Source of the DNA: Azospirillum canadense
GTDB taxonomy: Bacteria > Pseudomonadota > Alphaproteobacteria > Azospirillales > Azospirillaceae
Reading direction: 5' to 3'
DNA: 64,000 nt
NCBI RefSeq assembly: GCF_025961225.1
Contig: NZ_JAOQNG010000004.1
Location: forward strand, 62,001 to 126,000
The notes beneath the pieces were generated by a model. The model did not search any database and was not told the origin of the DNA. It was given only the letters and a program-made list of their open reading frames with translations. The translations under genes were made by a program, and so were the position numbers. Within the stretch, counting starts at the first letter, position 1; every line of letters starts with the position of its first letter. Below are positions 8,296 to 15,842 of the stretch, piece by piece.

Positions 8296-10164
8296 ATGCT
8301 CAGGACCTGGCTTGAAAAGCGCACCATCTCGCGACGGTCGGCCCTGCTGGGCGGCTCGGCGGCCGTGGCTGCGGCGGTCACCGCGACCGGCGGCCCGGCG
8401 CAGGCGCAGATCACCACGGGCGTCGGCCATATCGGGGGCCACACCGGCGGGCATCCCGGCGCGCTCGGCACCCGCATCCGCCCGACGCCGTCCCTCGACG
8501 CGCTGGAGGCGCCCGCCGCGCCCGGGGCGGCCCCGACGTTCAAGGCGACGGCCTCCGCCGGCACCCTGCCGACCCCGCCGGTCTTCAAGGTGACGTCCGG
8601 CAAGTCCGCCCGGCTGGGCATGAGGCCGCAGACCGCGATGGTGGGCAACCGGCAGGCCAAGAACCTGCGCACCTATGACAACGTCAGCGCCCGCGACTAT
8701 GTGATGGGCCCGACGCTGGAGTTCGGCCAGACCGGCTCCTTCGGCGTGCAGCTGATCAACGAGCTGCCGCTGAACCCCGACCAAGCGAAGCCGCACATCG
8801 TCAACATCCCCAGCCAGTTCAACACCACCAACCTGCACACCCACGGCCTGCACGTCTCGCCGGAGGGCAACGGCGACAACGTCTATGTGGAGGTCCTGCC
8901 GAAGGGCACGGCGGCCAGCTACGCCAACGGCCGTACCAGCTTCGTCGGCGAGTTCCAGAACGTCTACAACCTGAAGAACCACACGCCCGGCACCTTCTGG
9001 TACCACCCGCACCGGCACGGCTCGGTCGCGATCCAGGTGGCCAGCGGCGCGGCCGGCGCGCTGATCGTGCGCGGCGGCCCCGGCACGGTCGACGCCGTCC
9101 CTGGCATCGCCGGCATCAAGGAGCAGGTGCTGCTGATCCAGCAGGTGGTGCTGGACCAGAACGGGGAGCTGCCGACCTTCGACACCCTGTGGAACGCCCC
9201 CGACAACGCCGCCGCCTGGACCGTCAACGGCACCATCGGCCGCACGCTGGCCCTGCGCCCGGGCGAGGTGCAGCGCTGGCGCATCGTCAACACCGGCTTC
9301 CAGGCGGAGACGAAGTTCGCGCTGTTCGACGCGACCGGCGCGCCGCTGCCCGTGACGCTGATCGCCATGGACGGCGTGAACCTCAGCCCGAAGGCGGCGA
9401 CCGTCCAGGGCGTCTACCTGCCGCCGGGCGGCCGGGCGGACATCCTGGTGCAGGCCCCGGACAAGCCGACGAAACTGAAGGCCCAGGTCGGCCAATATGT
9501 GGTGCAGGAGAACTTCACGCCGAAGAGCGGCATGACCGCCGGCTTCGAGATCAACGGCGTCTGGCAGGAGGCGCCGTTCGCCGGCGACGCCACCACGCTC
9601 TTCACCGTCGACGTCACCGGCGAAAAGGTCGCGATGAGCCTGCCGACCGACCCGCTGCCGCGCCCGTCGGTGCCGGACATCGACAGCAACAGCACGCCGG
9701 ACGGCTACCGCACGGTGGTGTTCGACGTGAACAGCTTCGATGCACCGCCGAAGACCCCATCCAACGGCCTGCCGAGCTACAACCCCGGCGCCACGCCGAA
9801 GGCCTTCAAGTTCCAGGTCAATGGCGAGCTGTTCTGCCCCGGCCGCGTGATGTTCGAACCGAAGCTGGGAACGGTGGACCAGTATGTCGTCTCCTCGCCG
9901 GGCCTGCACGTGTTCCACATCCACGTGAACCCGTTCCTGGTGACGGAGGTGGACGGCCAGCCCCTGTCCACGCCGATGTGGCGCGACACCATGCTGGCCG
10001 GCCCGAACGGCTACAAGGCGCTGACCAAATACACCGCCTACACCGGCACCTTCCCCATCCACTGCCACATCCTGGACCACGAGGACGTCGGCATGATGAC
10101 CAACGTGTCGGTCGTCGGCGGCACCGGCCGCGTCGGCCCGCTGGCCGAGCACACCGGCCACTGA
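8296..10164 (+). CDS. multicopper oxidase 2, Tat-exported, His-rich N-terminus
   Basis: Oxidase of 622 residues of the CotA/bilirubin-oxidase class. Copper ligands: H181/H183 (HTHG), H237/H239/H241 (HPHRHG), H538/H541/H543 (HVFHIH) and H589-C590-H591, H595, M600 (HCHILDHEDVGMM). The Tat signal is TISRRSALLGG (arginines 13-14), cleaved near AQA at about residue 38. The mature protein starts with a His/Gly segment (GVGHIGGHTGGHPG) that could bind metal. The ATG at 8296 sits behind GGGGGAAGG; a TTG four codons upstream is less likely. It is about 130 residues longer than oxidase 1 and diverged from it, so this is not a recent duplication. Laccase activity is known in Azospirillum, but the role here is open. 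Confidence 0.9.
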   Translation: MLRTWLEKRTISRRSALLGGSAAVAAAVTATGGPAQAQITTGVGHIGGHTGGHPGALGTRIRPTPSLDALEAPAAPGAAPTFKATASAGTLPTPPVFKVTSGKSARLGMRPQTAMVGNRQAKNLRTYDNVSARDYVMGPTLEFGQTGSFGVQLINELPLNPDQAKPHIVNIPSQFNTTNLHTHGLHVSPEGNGDNVYVEVLPKGTAASYANGRTSFVGEFQNVYNLKNHTPGTFWYHPHRHGSVAIQVASGAAGALIVRGGPGTVDAVPGIAGIKEQVLLIQQVVLDQNGELPTFDTLWNAPDNAAAWTVNGTIGRTLALRPGEVQRWRIVNTGFQAETKFALFDATGAPLPVTLIAMDGVNLSPKAATVQGVYLPPGGRADILVQAPDKPTKLKAQVGQYVVQENFTPKSGMTAGFEINGVWQEAPFAGDATTLFTVDVTGEKVAMSLPTDPLPRPSVPDIDSNSTPDGYRTVVFDVNSFDAPPKTPSNGLPSYNPGATPKAFKFQVNGELFCPGRVMFEPKLGTVDQYVVSSPGLHVFHIHVNPFLVTEVDGQPLSTPMWRDTMLAGPNGYKALTKYTAYTGTFPIHCHILDHEDVGMMTNVSVVGGTGRVGPLAEHTGH

Positions 10165-10178
10165 TTGTCGGGTTGCCT

Positions 10179-10206
10179 GTCGCCGGCGGGCTTGTCCGCC
10201 GGCGAC
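10179..10206 (+). terminator. GC hairpin after oxidase 2
   Basis: Arms gtcgccggcgg and ccgccggcgac with a 6-base loop, 14 bases after the oxidase stop. It has a strong stem but no T-run, so termination is plausible rather than certain. Confidence 0.55.
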
Positions 10207-10233
10207 GGTCCCAACATGAACGGATCATTAAAT

Positions 10234-10283
10234 CGGACACATATGTGCCGGAATCCCGGAACTTGTCCGTTCGGGCTACGGTT
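10234..10283 (+). promoter_or_regulatory. inverted repeat and candidate EcfG-type promoter
   Basis: An inverted repeat around cacatatgtg (10234-10250, one mismatch) is followed by GGAAC at 10258-10262 and GGTT at 10280-10283, 17 bases apart. The alphaproteobacterial general-stress sigma EcfG recognises GGAAC-N16/17-CGTT, so three of four -10 bases match. This would place the sigma gene under itself or a related ECF factor. Position suits a promoter for the gene at 10328. Confidence 0.4.
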
Positions 10284-10327
10284 GCTTGGTCTCCATGCTC
10301 ACCGCGCTACAGCGGAGGATCCCAAGC

Positions 10328-10864
10328 ATGCCGACCGCCTTCGAGTCCGAGCTGATCGAGGCCATCCCCGAACTGCACCGTTTTGCGCACAAGTTGACCG
10401 GTGAACGCTCAGCGGCAGAGGATCTTGTCCAGGACTGTCTGGAGCGTGCGCTCTGCAACATGGACAAGTTCCAACCCGGTACCAACCTCCAGGCCTGGCT
10501 GATGACCATCCTGAGGAACCTGTTCTTCACGGAGCGGCGCCGCAGCCGGATCTGCTCCTTCTGCGAGCTGGGGGACAACGACCGCGCGATCCCGCCGGCA
10601 CAGCCCTGGCACGTCGCCCTGCAGGAGGTCGGCGAGGCCATGGACCAGCTGGCACCGGAACGCCGCGACCTCGTCGACATGGTGGTGATGGAGGGCGCCG
10701 CCTACCAGGACGTCGCCACCCGGCTCGGCATTCCCGTGGGCACCATCCGCTCCCGCCTGGCACGGGTGCGCGAGCAGATCCGCGGCAATTTGGAACAACG
10801 CCAGCCCATGCGCCGCCCTGCGGCGCGGCCCCATGCGCCGGGACCAGTGCGGCCGTCCGCCTAA
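10328..10864 (+). CDS. ECF-family RNA polymerase sigma factor
   Basis: Sigma-70 family, extracytoplasmic-function type, 178 residues. Region 2 spans about residues 10-80 (ELHRFAHKLTGERSAAEDLVQDCLERAL, then the DNA-melting part NLQAWLMTILRNLF). Region 4 covers about 105-155 (LAPERRDLVDMVVMEGAAYQDVA, helix-turn-helix GIPVGTIRSRLARVREQ). The ATG has GGAGGA 8 bases upstream. The basic, proline-rich tail (MRRPAARPHAPGPVRPSA) is unusual. No anti-sigma gene is adjacent, so control may be by an EcfG/NepR-PhyR-like system elsewhere. Its stop overlaps the start of repeat copy 2. It may control the oxidase cluster, but only neighbourhood supports this. Confidence 0.88.
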   Translation: MPTAFESELIEAIPELHRFAHKLTGERSAAEDLVQDCLERALCNMDKFQPGTNLQAWLMTILRNLFFTERRRSRICSFCELGDNDRAIPPAQPWHVALQEVGEAMDQLAPERRDLVDMVVMEGAAYQDVATRLGIPVGTIRSRLARVREQIRGNLEQRQPMRRPAARPHAPGPVRPSA

Positions 10865-11036
10865 AGCGGATTTCCATCCGCTTTAGATTCACATGGCCAC
10901 ATTTGCCGGCTCTCAGCGGATGCCTATGGCATCCGCCTGCCGCCAGCGGGAACTTTGTTCCCGCGAGAGGCCGGGCTTCGGCCGCACATGCGGCTGGGAC
11001 CGCGGTCGCAGTCCAAAGCGGATCGCAATCCGCTTT
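10863..11036 (-). repeat. 174-bp palindrome-rich repeat, copy 2 (inverted)
   Basis: Reverse complement of 4675-4848, with palindromes at 10863-10884, 10916-10936, 10946-10964 and 11015-11036. The outer palindrome at 10863 differs in its centre from its partner at 4827. The two copies point at each other across the GMC, oxidase and sigma genes. The element lies between two convergent genes and supplies part of the stop codon of each. Hairpins on both strands could end transcription in both directions. Confidence 0.85.
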
Positions 11037-11580
11037 AAACGCGCCGCTTCAACCGGTCGAGCGTCCGCGTGAAGACCGCCGGGTCGCCCAGCGCGCGGGC
11101 CAGCACCAGCGCCCCCTGGATGCCCAGGACCACCTCCTCCGCGTCGAGTGCCGCTTCGTCCGGGTCGCGCCCGGCGCGCGCCAGCGCGTCGCGCAAGGCT
11201 TCGATCCAACGGGCGAAATAGCCGCGGATGGCTGTGGCGAAGCGGTCGCGCGTCTCGTCCAGCGCAAAGGCTCCGACCAGGCAGACGCGCCCGCCGGAGC
11301 GGAAATAATCGTCCACCGCCGCCCACATGGTGGCGATGCCCTGCGCGGGGTCGTCGCGCCGCAGGGGATCAAACACGAACCGCTCGAACCAGCCGTCCAC
11401 CTCGGCAAGGACGGTCGCCGCCATCTCCTCCTTCCCACCGGGAAAGAAGTGATAGAGGCTGCCCTTGCCGAGGCCCGTGCGCTCCGTGATCCGGCTGAGG
11501 CTCGTGCCCTCGTAGCCGAGGTCGCGGAAAATCTCGGCGATCATCGGGACGACGTCGGCTTTCTCATAGACGGTGCGCAC
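11035..11580 (-). CDS. TetR/AcrR family regulator
   Basis: DNA-binding repressor-type protein of 181 residues. The N-terminal helix-turn-helix covers residues 10-50 (EIFRDLGYEGTSLSRITERTGLGKGSLYHFFPGGKEEM), a classical TetR domain; the rest is a helical ligand domain. The GTG at 11580 has an AAGGAAG site 8 bases upstream; a TTG one codon earlier is also possible. It follows the DUF1348 gene by about 18 bases on the same strand, so the two are one operon and the regulator probably controls it. The stop codon lies at the edge of repeat copy 2. The ligand is unknown. Confidence 0.88.
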   Translation of the reverse strand: MRTVYEKADVVPMIAEIFRDLGYEGTSLSRITERTGLGKGSLYHFFPGGKEEMAATVLAEVDGWFERFVFDPLRRDDPAQGIATMWAAVDDYFRSGGRVCLVGAFALDETRDRFATAIRGYFARWIEALRDALARAGRDPDEAALDAEEVVLGIQGALVLARALGDPAVFTRTLDRLKRRV

Positions 11581-11598
11581 CAACGACTCTTCCTTTGC

Positions 11599-12060
11599 TC
11601 AGAGACCCAGGTCGGACAGCCCCGGATGGTCGTCCGGCCGCCGGCCGAGCGGCCAGTGGTACTTCCGGTCCGCCTCCGCGATCGGCAGGTCATTGATGCA
11701 GGCGAAGCGCCGCTGCATCAACCCTTCCGCGTCGAATTCCCAATTCTCGTTCCCGTAGGAGCGGAACCAGTTGCCGCTGTCGTCATGCCATTCGTACGCG
11801 AAGCGCACGGCGATCCGGTTGCCGGTGAAAGCCCACAGCTCCTTGATCAGGCGGTAGTCGAGTTCCTTCGCCCACTTGCGGGTCAGGAAGGCGACGATCT
11901 CCGCGCGGCCATTGGCGAACTCCGCGCGGTTCCGCCAGCGGCTGTCCGGTGTGTAGGCCAGCGACACCCGCTCCGGGTTGCGGCTGTTCCAGCCGTCCTC
12001 GGCAAGACGGACCTTCTGGGTGGCGGTTTCCAAGGTGAATGGGGGAACGGGTGACGCCAT
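11599..12060 (-). CDS. DUF1348 / NTF2-like protein
   Basis: Cytoplasmic protein of 153 residues with the SnoaL/NTF2-like cone fold expected for DUF1348. The family sequence is clear: TLETATQKVRLAEDGWNSR at the N-terminus, then YTPDSRWRNRAEF, FLTRKWAKELDYRLIKELW, and the C-terminal RRFACINDLPI. The biochemical role of the family is not established. The ATG has an AGGAGAGG site. Being first in an operon with a TetR regulator suggests induction by a small molecule, possibly for its removal; this is inference. Confidence 0.82.
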   Translation of the reverse strand: MASPVPPFTLETATQKVRLAEDGWNSRNPERVSLAYTPDSRWRNRAEFANGRAEIVAFLTRKWAKELDYRLIKELWAFTGNRIAVRFAYEWHDDSGNWFRSYGNENWEFDAEGLMQRRFACINDLPIAEADRKYHWPLGRRPDDHPGLSDLGL

Positions 12061-12405
12061 CGGACCTCTCCTGTACTGGATGGATTTGAGTTTACCAAAC
12101 GGTACAGAAAACGCAAGCGGTGTTAAAATCCCTCTCCCGCGGCGGGAGAGGGAACCTCGGTAGCTCTCCCGTCCACCATATTGTATGTATCAAGCGCTTA
12201 TGTATTGTATGGAACTCCGCCAAAGCGCATGAAAGAGGGGGATATAATCCATACATACACGTTGAACCCGGCGGCAGACTGCCATACATTAGCCCCATCA
12301 TCGGGCGGTTGGATGCATTGCCTGCATTTTGTGGGGCACGGAACCGCCACCCCGGCCGGACCAGAAGAGGTCGCCGGCCGGGGCGTCCCAGCGAAGGCCA
12401 CCAGC
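12061..12405. other. 345-base gap with operator-like and repeated motifs
   Basis: This gap separates the DUF1348 and DUF983 genes, which are divergent. Next to the DUF1348 start, taccaaacggta (12093-12104) is a short inverted repeat that could bind the TetR protein. A perfect palindrome of the ccctctccc family is at 12130-12152. Further right an AT-rich stretch repeats tgtat units and their complements: gtatgtat at 12184-12191 is mirrored by atacatac at 12251-12258, with TATAAT at 12243-12248. It looks like promoter and operator DNA; no credible small gene is seen. Confidence 0.45.
12130..12152. repeat. perfect 11-bp-arm palindrome, ccctctccc family
   Basis: Arms ccctctcccgc and gcgggagaggg around one central base. 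It lies between divergent genes, so it is unlikely to be a terminator here. It is better read as a dispersed palindromic repeat. Confidence 0.65.
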
Positions 12406-12813
12406 ATGACCGAACTCGACTACCCAGTCCTTCCGCCCGCCCAGACCGGTTTGCGCGGACTCTGCCCGCGCTGCGGCAAGGGACACATCTTCAAGGGCTT
12501 CCTGACCATCGCGCCGCGGTGCGAGGTGTGCGGGCTCGACTTCTCCTTCGCCGACCCCGCGGACGGGCCGGCTTTCTTCGTAATGTCGATCGTCAGCTTC
12601 CCGGTGGTCGCCTTCGCCGGCTGGCTCGAAATCGCCCACGAGCCGCCGATCTGGGTCCACCTTGTCACCTCCCTGCCCATGCTGCTGGGCGGGTGCCTGG
12701 CTCTGCTGCGCCCGCTGAAGGGTTGGATCGTCAGCTCGCAGTACGTCCACAAGGCCGAAGAGGGCCGGCTCGCCGAACCGGCTGCCCAGCCAGCCCCCGA
12801 ACCGAACCCGTAA
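12406..12813 (+). CDS. DUF983 family membrane protein
   Basis: Small inner-membrane protein of 135 residues. A zinc-ribbon-like start has two CxxC pairs (C20/C23 in LCPRCGKG, C39/C42 in CEVCG). Two hydrophobic helices follow (about residues 55-73, FFVMSIVSFPVVAFAGW, and 82-102, LVTSLPMLLGGCLALL), and the tail is Ala/Pro-rich. This is the DUF983 pattern, common in alphaproteobacteria and often near respiratory oxidase genes; its function is unknown. The chosen ATG gives the normal family start. A longer in-frame start at 12181 would add unrelated residues from the promoter region. Confidence 0.82.
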   Translation: MTELDYPVLPPAQTGLRGLCPRCGKGHIFKGFLTIAPRCEVCGLDFSFADPADGPAFFVMSIVSFPVVAFAGWLEIAHEPPIWVHLVTSLPMLLGGCLALLRPLKGWIVSSQYVHKAEEGRLAEPAAQPAPEPNP

Positions 12814-12819
12814 TCCCCG

Positions 12820-13662
12820 TTACGGCCCGCTGCCCCCCAGCACGGAGGCGGGGCGACGCAAGACCGGGTCGAAGGGGCTGATCAGGCGGCTGACCCCGGC
12901 CGCCTCGCGCTTCAGGATGTCCACGACGACCGGCAACCGGTCGTCGTTCAGCCGTTCCGCGATGGTGCCGACGCTGATCGCCGCGACCGCGTGGCCCTGC
13001 TGGTCGAGGATCGGCACCGCCACGCCGGCCATGCCCGGCAGCAGCCCGGTGGAGCGGCTGGCGTAGCCCAGTTCCCGTACCCGCGCGATCTCCGTCCGCA
13101 GATACACCTCGTCCAGGAAACCGAGGCCGTGCATGCGCGGCAGGTTGAAGCGGATGACCTCCTCCCGCTCCTCCTCCGGCAGGAAGGCGAGGATGGAGAT
13201 GCTGCCCTGCCCTATGCCCAGCGCGATCCGCCCGCCGATGTCCCCGGTGAAGGAGCGGATGGGCACCGGCCCCTCGCTGCGGTCCAGGCACACGGCGTCG
13301 AAGCCGCTGCGCACCAGCAGGAAGATCGTGTCCCGCAGAGTCGCCGACAGGCGCAGGATGATCGGCCGGCAGACGTCGCGCAGGTTGCCCGGATTGCCCG
13401 CCCGCGCCGCCAGCGCGAAGAAGTCGACGCTCAGCCGGTAGCGCTTGGTTGTTTTGTCGGCTTCCACCATGCCTTCGTCGAGCAGGGTCTTCAAAATCCG
13501 ATGGACCGTCGGTGGGGTCAGCTCCAGCGCGCGGGCGATGTCGGTCAGCCGCATCCCGGACCCGGAATCCGGACCGGACTCATCCGTCTCCGCCAGCACC
13601 CGCAGGATCGCCAGACCGCGCTGCAAACTCGTCTTCGCGCCTGCATCATCGGCGGCCATCAT
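12820..13662 (-). CDS. IclR family regulator of the amine-oxidation operon
   Basis: Regulator of 280 residues. An N-terminal winged helix (SLQRGLAILRVLAE, then MRLTDIARALELTPPTVHRILKTLL, about residues 12-65) is followed by the IclR effector domain (LRDTIFLLVRSGFDAVCLDR, and the conserved ISVGTIAERL region near the C-terminus). The ATG-ATG at 13662/13659 sits behind AGGGAAG; a longer frame to 13788 would run through the operator region. It is transcribed away from the seven-gene transporter/dehydrogenase operon, and two operator-like palindromes lie between them. It therefore probably controls that operon in response to the substrate or its product. Confidence 0.88.
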   Translation of the reverse strand: MMAADDAGAKTSLQRGLAILRVLAETDESGPDSGSGMRLTDIARALELTPPTVHRILKTLLDEGMVEADKTTKRYRLSVDFFALAARAGNPGNLRDVCRPIILRLSATLRDTIFLLVRSGFDAVCLDRSEGPVPIRSFTGDIGGRIALGIGQGSISILAFLPEEEREEVIRFNLPRMHGLGFLDEVYLRTEIARVRELGYASRSTGLLPGMAGVAVPILDQQGHAVAAISVGTIAERLNDDRLPVVVDILKREAAGVSRLISPFDPVLRRPASVLGGSGP

Positions 13663-13703
13663 TGTCTTCCCTGAAATCCGTATCCTCGCATCGCGCGCCA
13701 CCA

Positions 13704-13748
13704 TTCCGTATATCGGAAAGAATCGCAAATTCTTTTCCGCATATGGAA
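13704..13748. promoter_or_regulatory. paired IclR operator-like palindromes
   Basis: TTCCGTATATCGGAA (13704-13718) and TTCCGCATATGGAA (13735-13748) share the form TTCC-N6/7-GGAA. Their centres are about 30 bases, roughly three helical turns, apart. They lie in the divergent gap between the IclR gene and the transporter operon. IclR proteins commonly bind such palindromes in pairs. Confidence 0.65.
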
Positions 13749-13829
13749 AAGCTCGTTGACCGACCCCGCAATCCGGCGAAACGATCATGGGCAGACGGCT
13801 AAACGTTCGCTCCCAGGGAGACCCGGCCC

Positions 13830-14930
13830 GTGTCCTTCCTCACTCTGCGCAACGTCACCAAGCGCTACGGCTCGTTCGAGGCGGTCGGCAACGTGACCCT
13901 CTCGGTGGAGAAGGGGGAATTCGTCTCCCTGCTCGGGCCGTCCGGCTGCGGCAAGACGACGACGCTCCAGATGATCGCCGGCTTCGTCGACGTGACCAGC
14001 GGCACCATCGAACTCGACGGGCGCGACATCACCCGCACCAAGCCGAACAGCCGCGGCCTGGGCATCGTGTTCCAGAGCTACGCGCTGTTCCCGCACATGA
14101 CGGTGGCCGACAACGTCAGCTTCGGGCTGGAGATGAAGCGCGTGCCCAAGGCGGAGCGCGCCGCCCTGGTGGAGGAGGCGCTGGCGCTGGTCCATCTGGA
14201 CAAATACGCCGGCCGCTACCCGCGCGAGCTGTCGGGCGGCCAGCGGCAGCGCGTGGCGCTGGCCCGCGCCATCGTCATTCGCCCGCCGGTGCTGCTGCTG
14301 GACGAGCCGCTGTCGAACCTCGACGCCAAGCTGCGCGAGGCCATGCAGTTCGAACTGCGCGACATCCAGCGCAAGGTCGGCACCACCACCATCATGGTCA
14401 CCCACGACCAGGCGGAGGCCTTCTCCATCAGCGACCGCGTCGTGGTGATGGAGGCCGGCCGCATCACCCAGATCGACCAGCCCTACCGCATCTACGAGCA
14501 CCCGGAGACGGAGTTCATCTCCCGCTTCGTCGGCAAGACCAACATGCTGCCGGGCACCGTGTCGGCGGTCGGCAACGGCCGCGCCACGGTGTCGCTGGCT
14601 GGCATGGCGGCCGGCATGCCCGCGGACGTTCCCGCCGACGGCCTGTCGATGGGCGAAACGGTTGTGCTGTGCATCCGGCCGGAGAAGCTGCGCCTCGCCC
14701 CCGCCGGGCAGGGCCGCCTTCAGGGCCGCGTCACCGACCGCTTCTTCCTGGGCAGCCAATGGCTCTACCACCTGGACGGCCCTCTCGGCCCCCTGATGGC
14801 CGTGGCGACCAACGACGGGGAGGCGCCGCTCGACCCCGGCGCGCCGGTCGGGGTGGACTGGCCGGCCGCCGTGGTCCGCGTCCACCGCGGCGCCATGCCC
14901 GCCGCCCCGGAACTGGAGTCGCTGGAATGA
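13830..14930 (+). CDS. ABC importer ATPase, PotA-like
   Basis: ATP-binding subunit of a polyamine/opine-type importer, 366 residues. Walker A is GPSGCGKTT (about residue 36), the Q-loop is VFQSYALFPH, the signature LSGGQRQR, Walker B VLLLDEPLSNLD and the H-loop VTHDQAEA. A C-terminal TOBE-type domain starts at about residue 240. The start is GTG with a GGGAG site. It is the first gene of the seven-gene operon and overlaps the first permease gene by 4 bases. The transported compound is probably an amine or opine, judging from the dehydrogenase genes downstream. PotA-family ATPases serve many different substrates, so polyamine is not assured. Confidence 0.9.
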   Translation: MSFLTLRNVTKRYGSFEAVGNVTLSVEKGEFVSLLGPSGCGKTTTLQMIAGFVDVTSGTIELDGRDITRTKPNSRGLGIVFQSYALFPHMTVADNVSFGLEMKRVPKAERAALVEEALALVHLDKYAGRYPRELSGGQRQRVALARAIVIRPPVLLLDEPLSNLDAKLREAMQFELRDIQRKVGTTTIMVTHDQAEAFSISDRVVVMEAGRITQIDQPYRIYEHPETEFISRFVGKTNMLPGTVSAVGNGRATVSLAGMAAGMPADVPADGLSMGETVVLCIRPEKLRLAPAGQGRLQGRVTDRFFLGSQWLYHLDGPLGPLMAVATNDGEAPLDPGAPVGVDWPAAVVRVHRGAMPAAPELESLE

Positions 14931-15835
14931 GCAGCCTGTCCACCGACACCGCCGCGCCAGCACCGGCTGAAGGATCGGCCCCCGGCATTGGCCAGCGCTT
15001 CGCCCCGGCGCTGATGGCCGGCCCGGCGACGGTTCTGTTCGCCGTGCTGGTCCTGACGCCGCTGCTGCTGACCTTCCTGCTGTCCTTCAACGAGTACGAG
15101 CACGCCACCGGGCGCACCCACGGTTTCACACTGTCGCACTACGCGGAGGTGCTGACCGACGGCTATTACCTGGAGATCTTCCTGCGCACCTTCCGCGTGG
15201 CGGCCCTCGCCACCGCGATCTGCGCGGTGATCGGGGTGCCGGAGGCGCTGATCCTCAGCCGCATGCGCAATCCCTGGCGCAGCGTGTTCCTGCTGGTCGT
15301 GCTGACGCCGCTGCTGGTGTCGGTGGTCGTGCGCGCCTTCGGGTGGAGCATGCTGCTGGGCCCGGACGGCGTGGTGAACATGATCCTTCAGGCCGTGGGC
15401 ATCGGCCGCACCCGCCTGCTCTACAGCGAGGGCACGGTGGTGGTGGCGCTGGTCCACGTCATGCTGCCCTTCATGGTGATCCCGGTCTGGACCTCCCTTC
15501 AGAAGCTCGACCCGGCGGTGGAGCAGGCGGCGCTGTCCTTCGGCGCGTCGCGCACCACGACGATGCTCCGCGTGATCGCCCCGCAGATCCTGCCCGGCAT
15601 CCTGTCCGGAAGCCTGATCGTCTTCGGCCTCAGCGCCAGCGCCTTCGCCATTCCAGGCCTGCTCGGTGGGCGGCGGCTGAAGATGGTCGCGACCGTCGTC
15701 TACGACCAGTATCTGGGCGAGCTGAACTGGCCGCTGGGGGCCGCCATCGCGGTGATCCTGCTGGTCGCCAACCTGATCGTGATGCTGACCTACCACCATG
15801 TGGTGGACGGCCATTACCGCAAGCGGATGGGGTGA
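14927..15835 (+). CDS. ABC importer permease, PotB-like
   Basis: Inner-membrane permease of 302 residues with about six helices. It carries the EAA loop that docks the ATPase (EQAALSFGASRTTTMLRVIA, followed by PQILPG). The N-terminal extension is Ala/Pro-rich (STDTAAPAPAEGSAPG) before the first helix (about residues 29-52). The start overlaps the ATPase stop as ATGA. It pairs with the PotC-like permease 8 bases downstream to form the membrane channel. Confidence 0.9.
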   Translation: MSSLSTDTAAPAPAEGSAPGIGQRFAPALMAGPATVLFAVLVLTPLLLTFLLSFNEYEHATGRTHGFTLSHYAEVLTDGYYLEIFLRTFRVAALATAICAVIGVPEALILSRMRNPWRSVFLLVVLTPLLVSVVVRAFGWSMLLGPDGVVNMILQAVGIGRTRLLYSEGTVVVALVHVMLPFMVIPVWTSLQKLDPAVEQAALSFGASRTTTMLRVIAPQILPGILSGSLIVFGLSASAFAIPGLLGGRRLKMVATVVYDQYLGELNWPLGAAIAVILLVANLIVMLTYHHVVDGHYRKRMG

Positions 15836-15842
15836 CGGCGCC

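Noticed and set aside
4675..11036. Composite transposon bounded by inverted repeats
   Set aside because: No transposase, no visible target duplication, and the repeats are made of several palindromes instead of simple terminal inverted repeats.
12181..12405. Longer N-terminus for the DUF983 protein
   Set aside because: The extra 75 residues are encoded by AT-rich promoter-like DNA and do not fit the family start, which begins just before the first CxxC.
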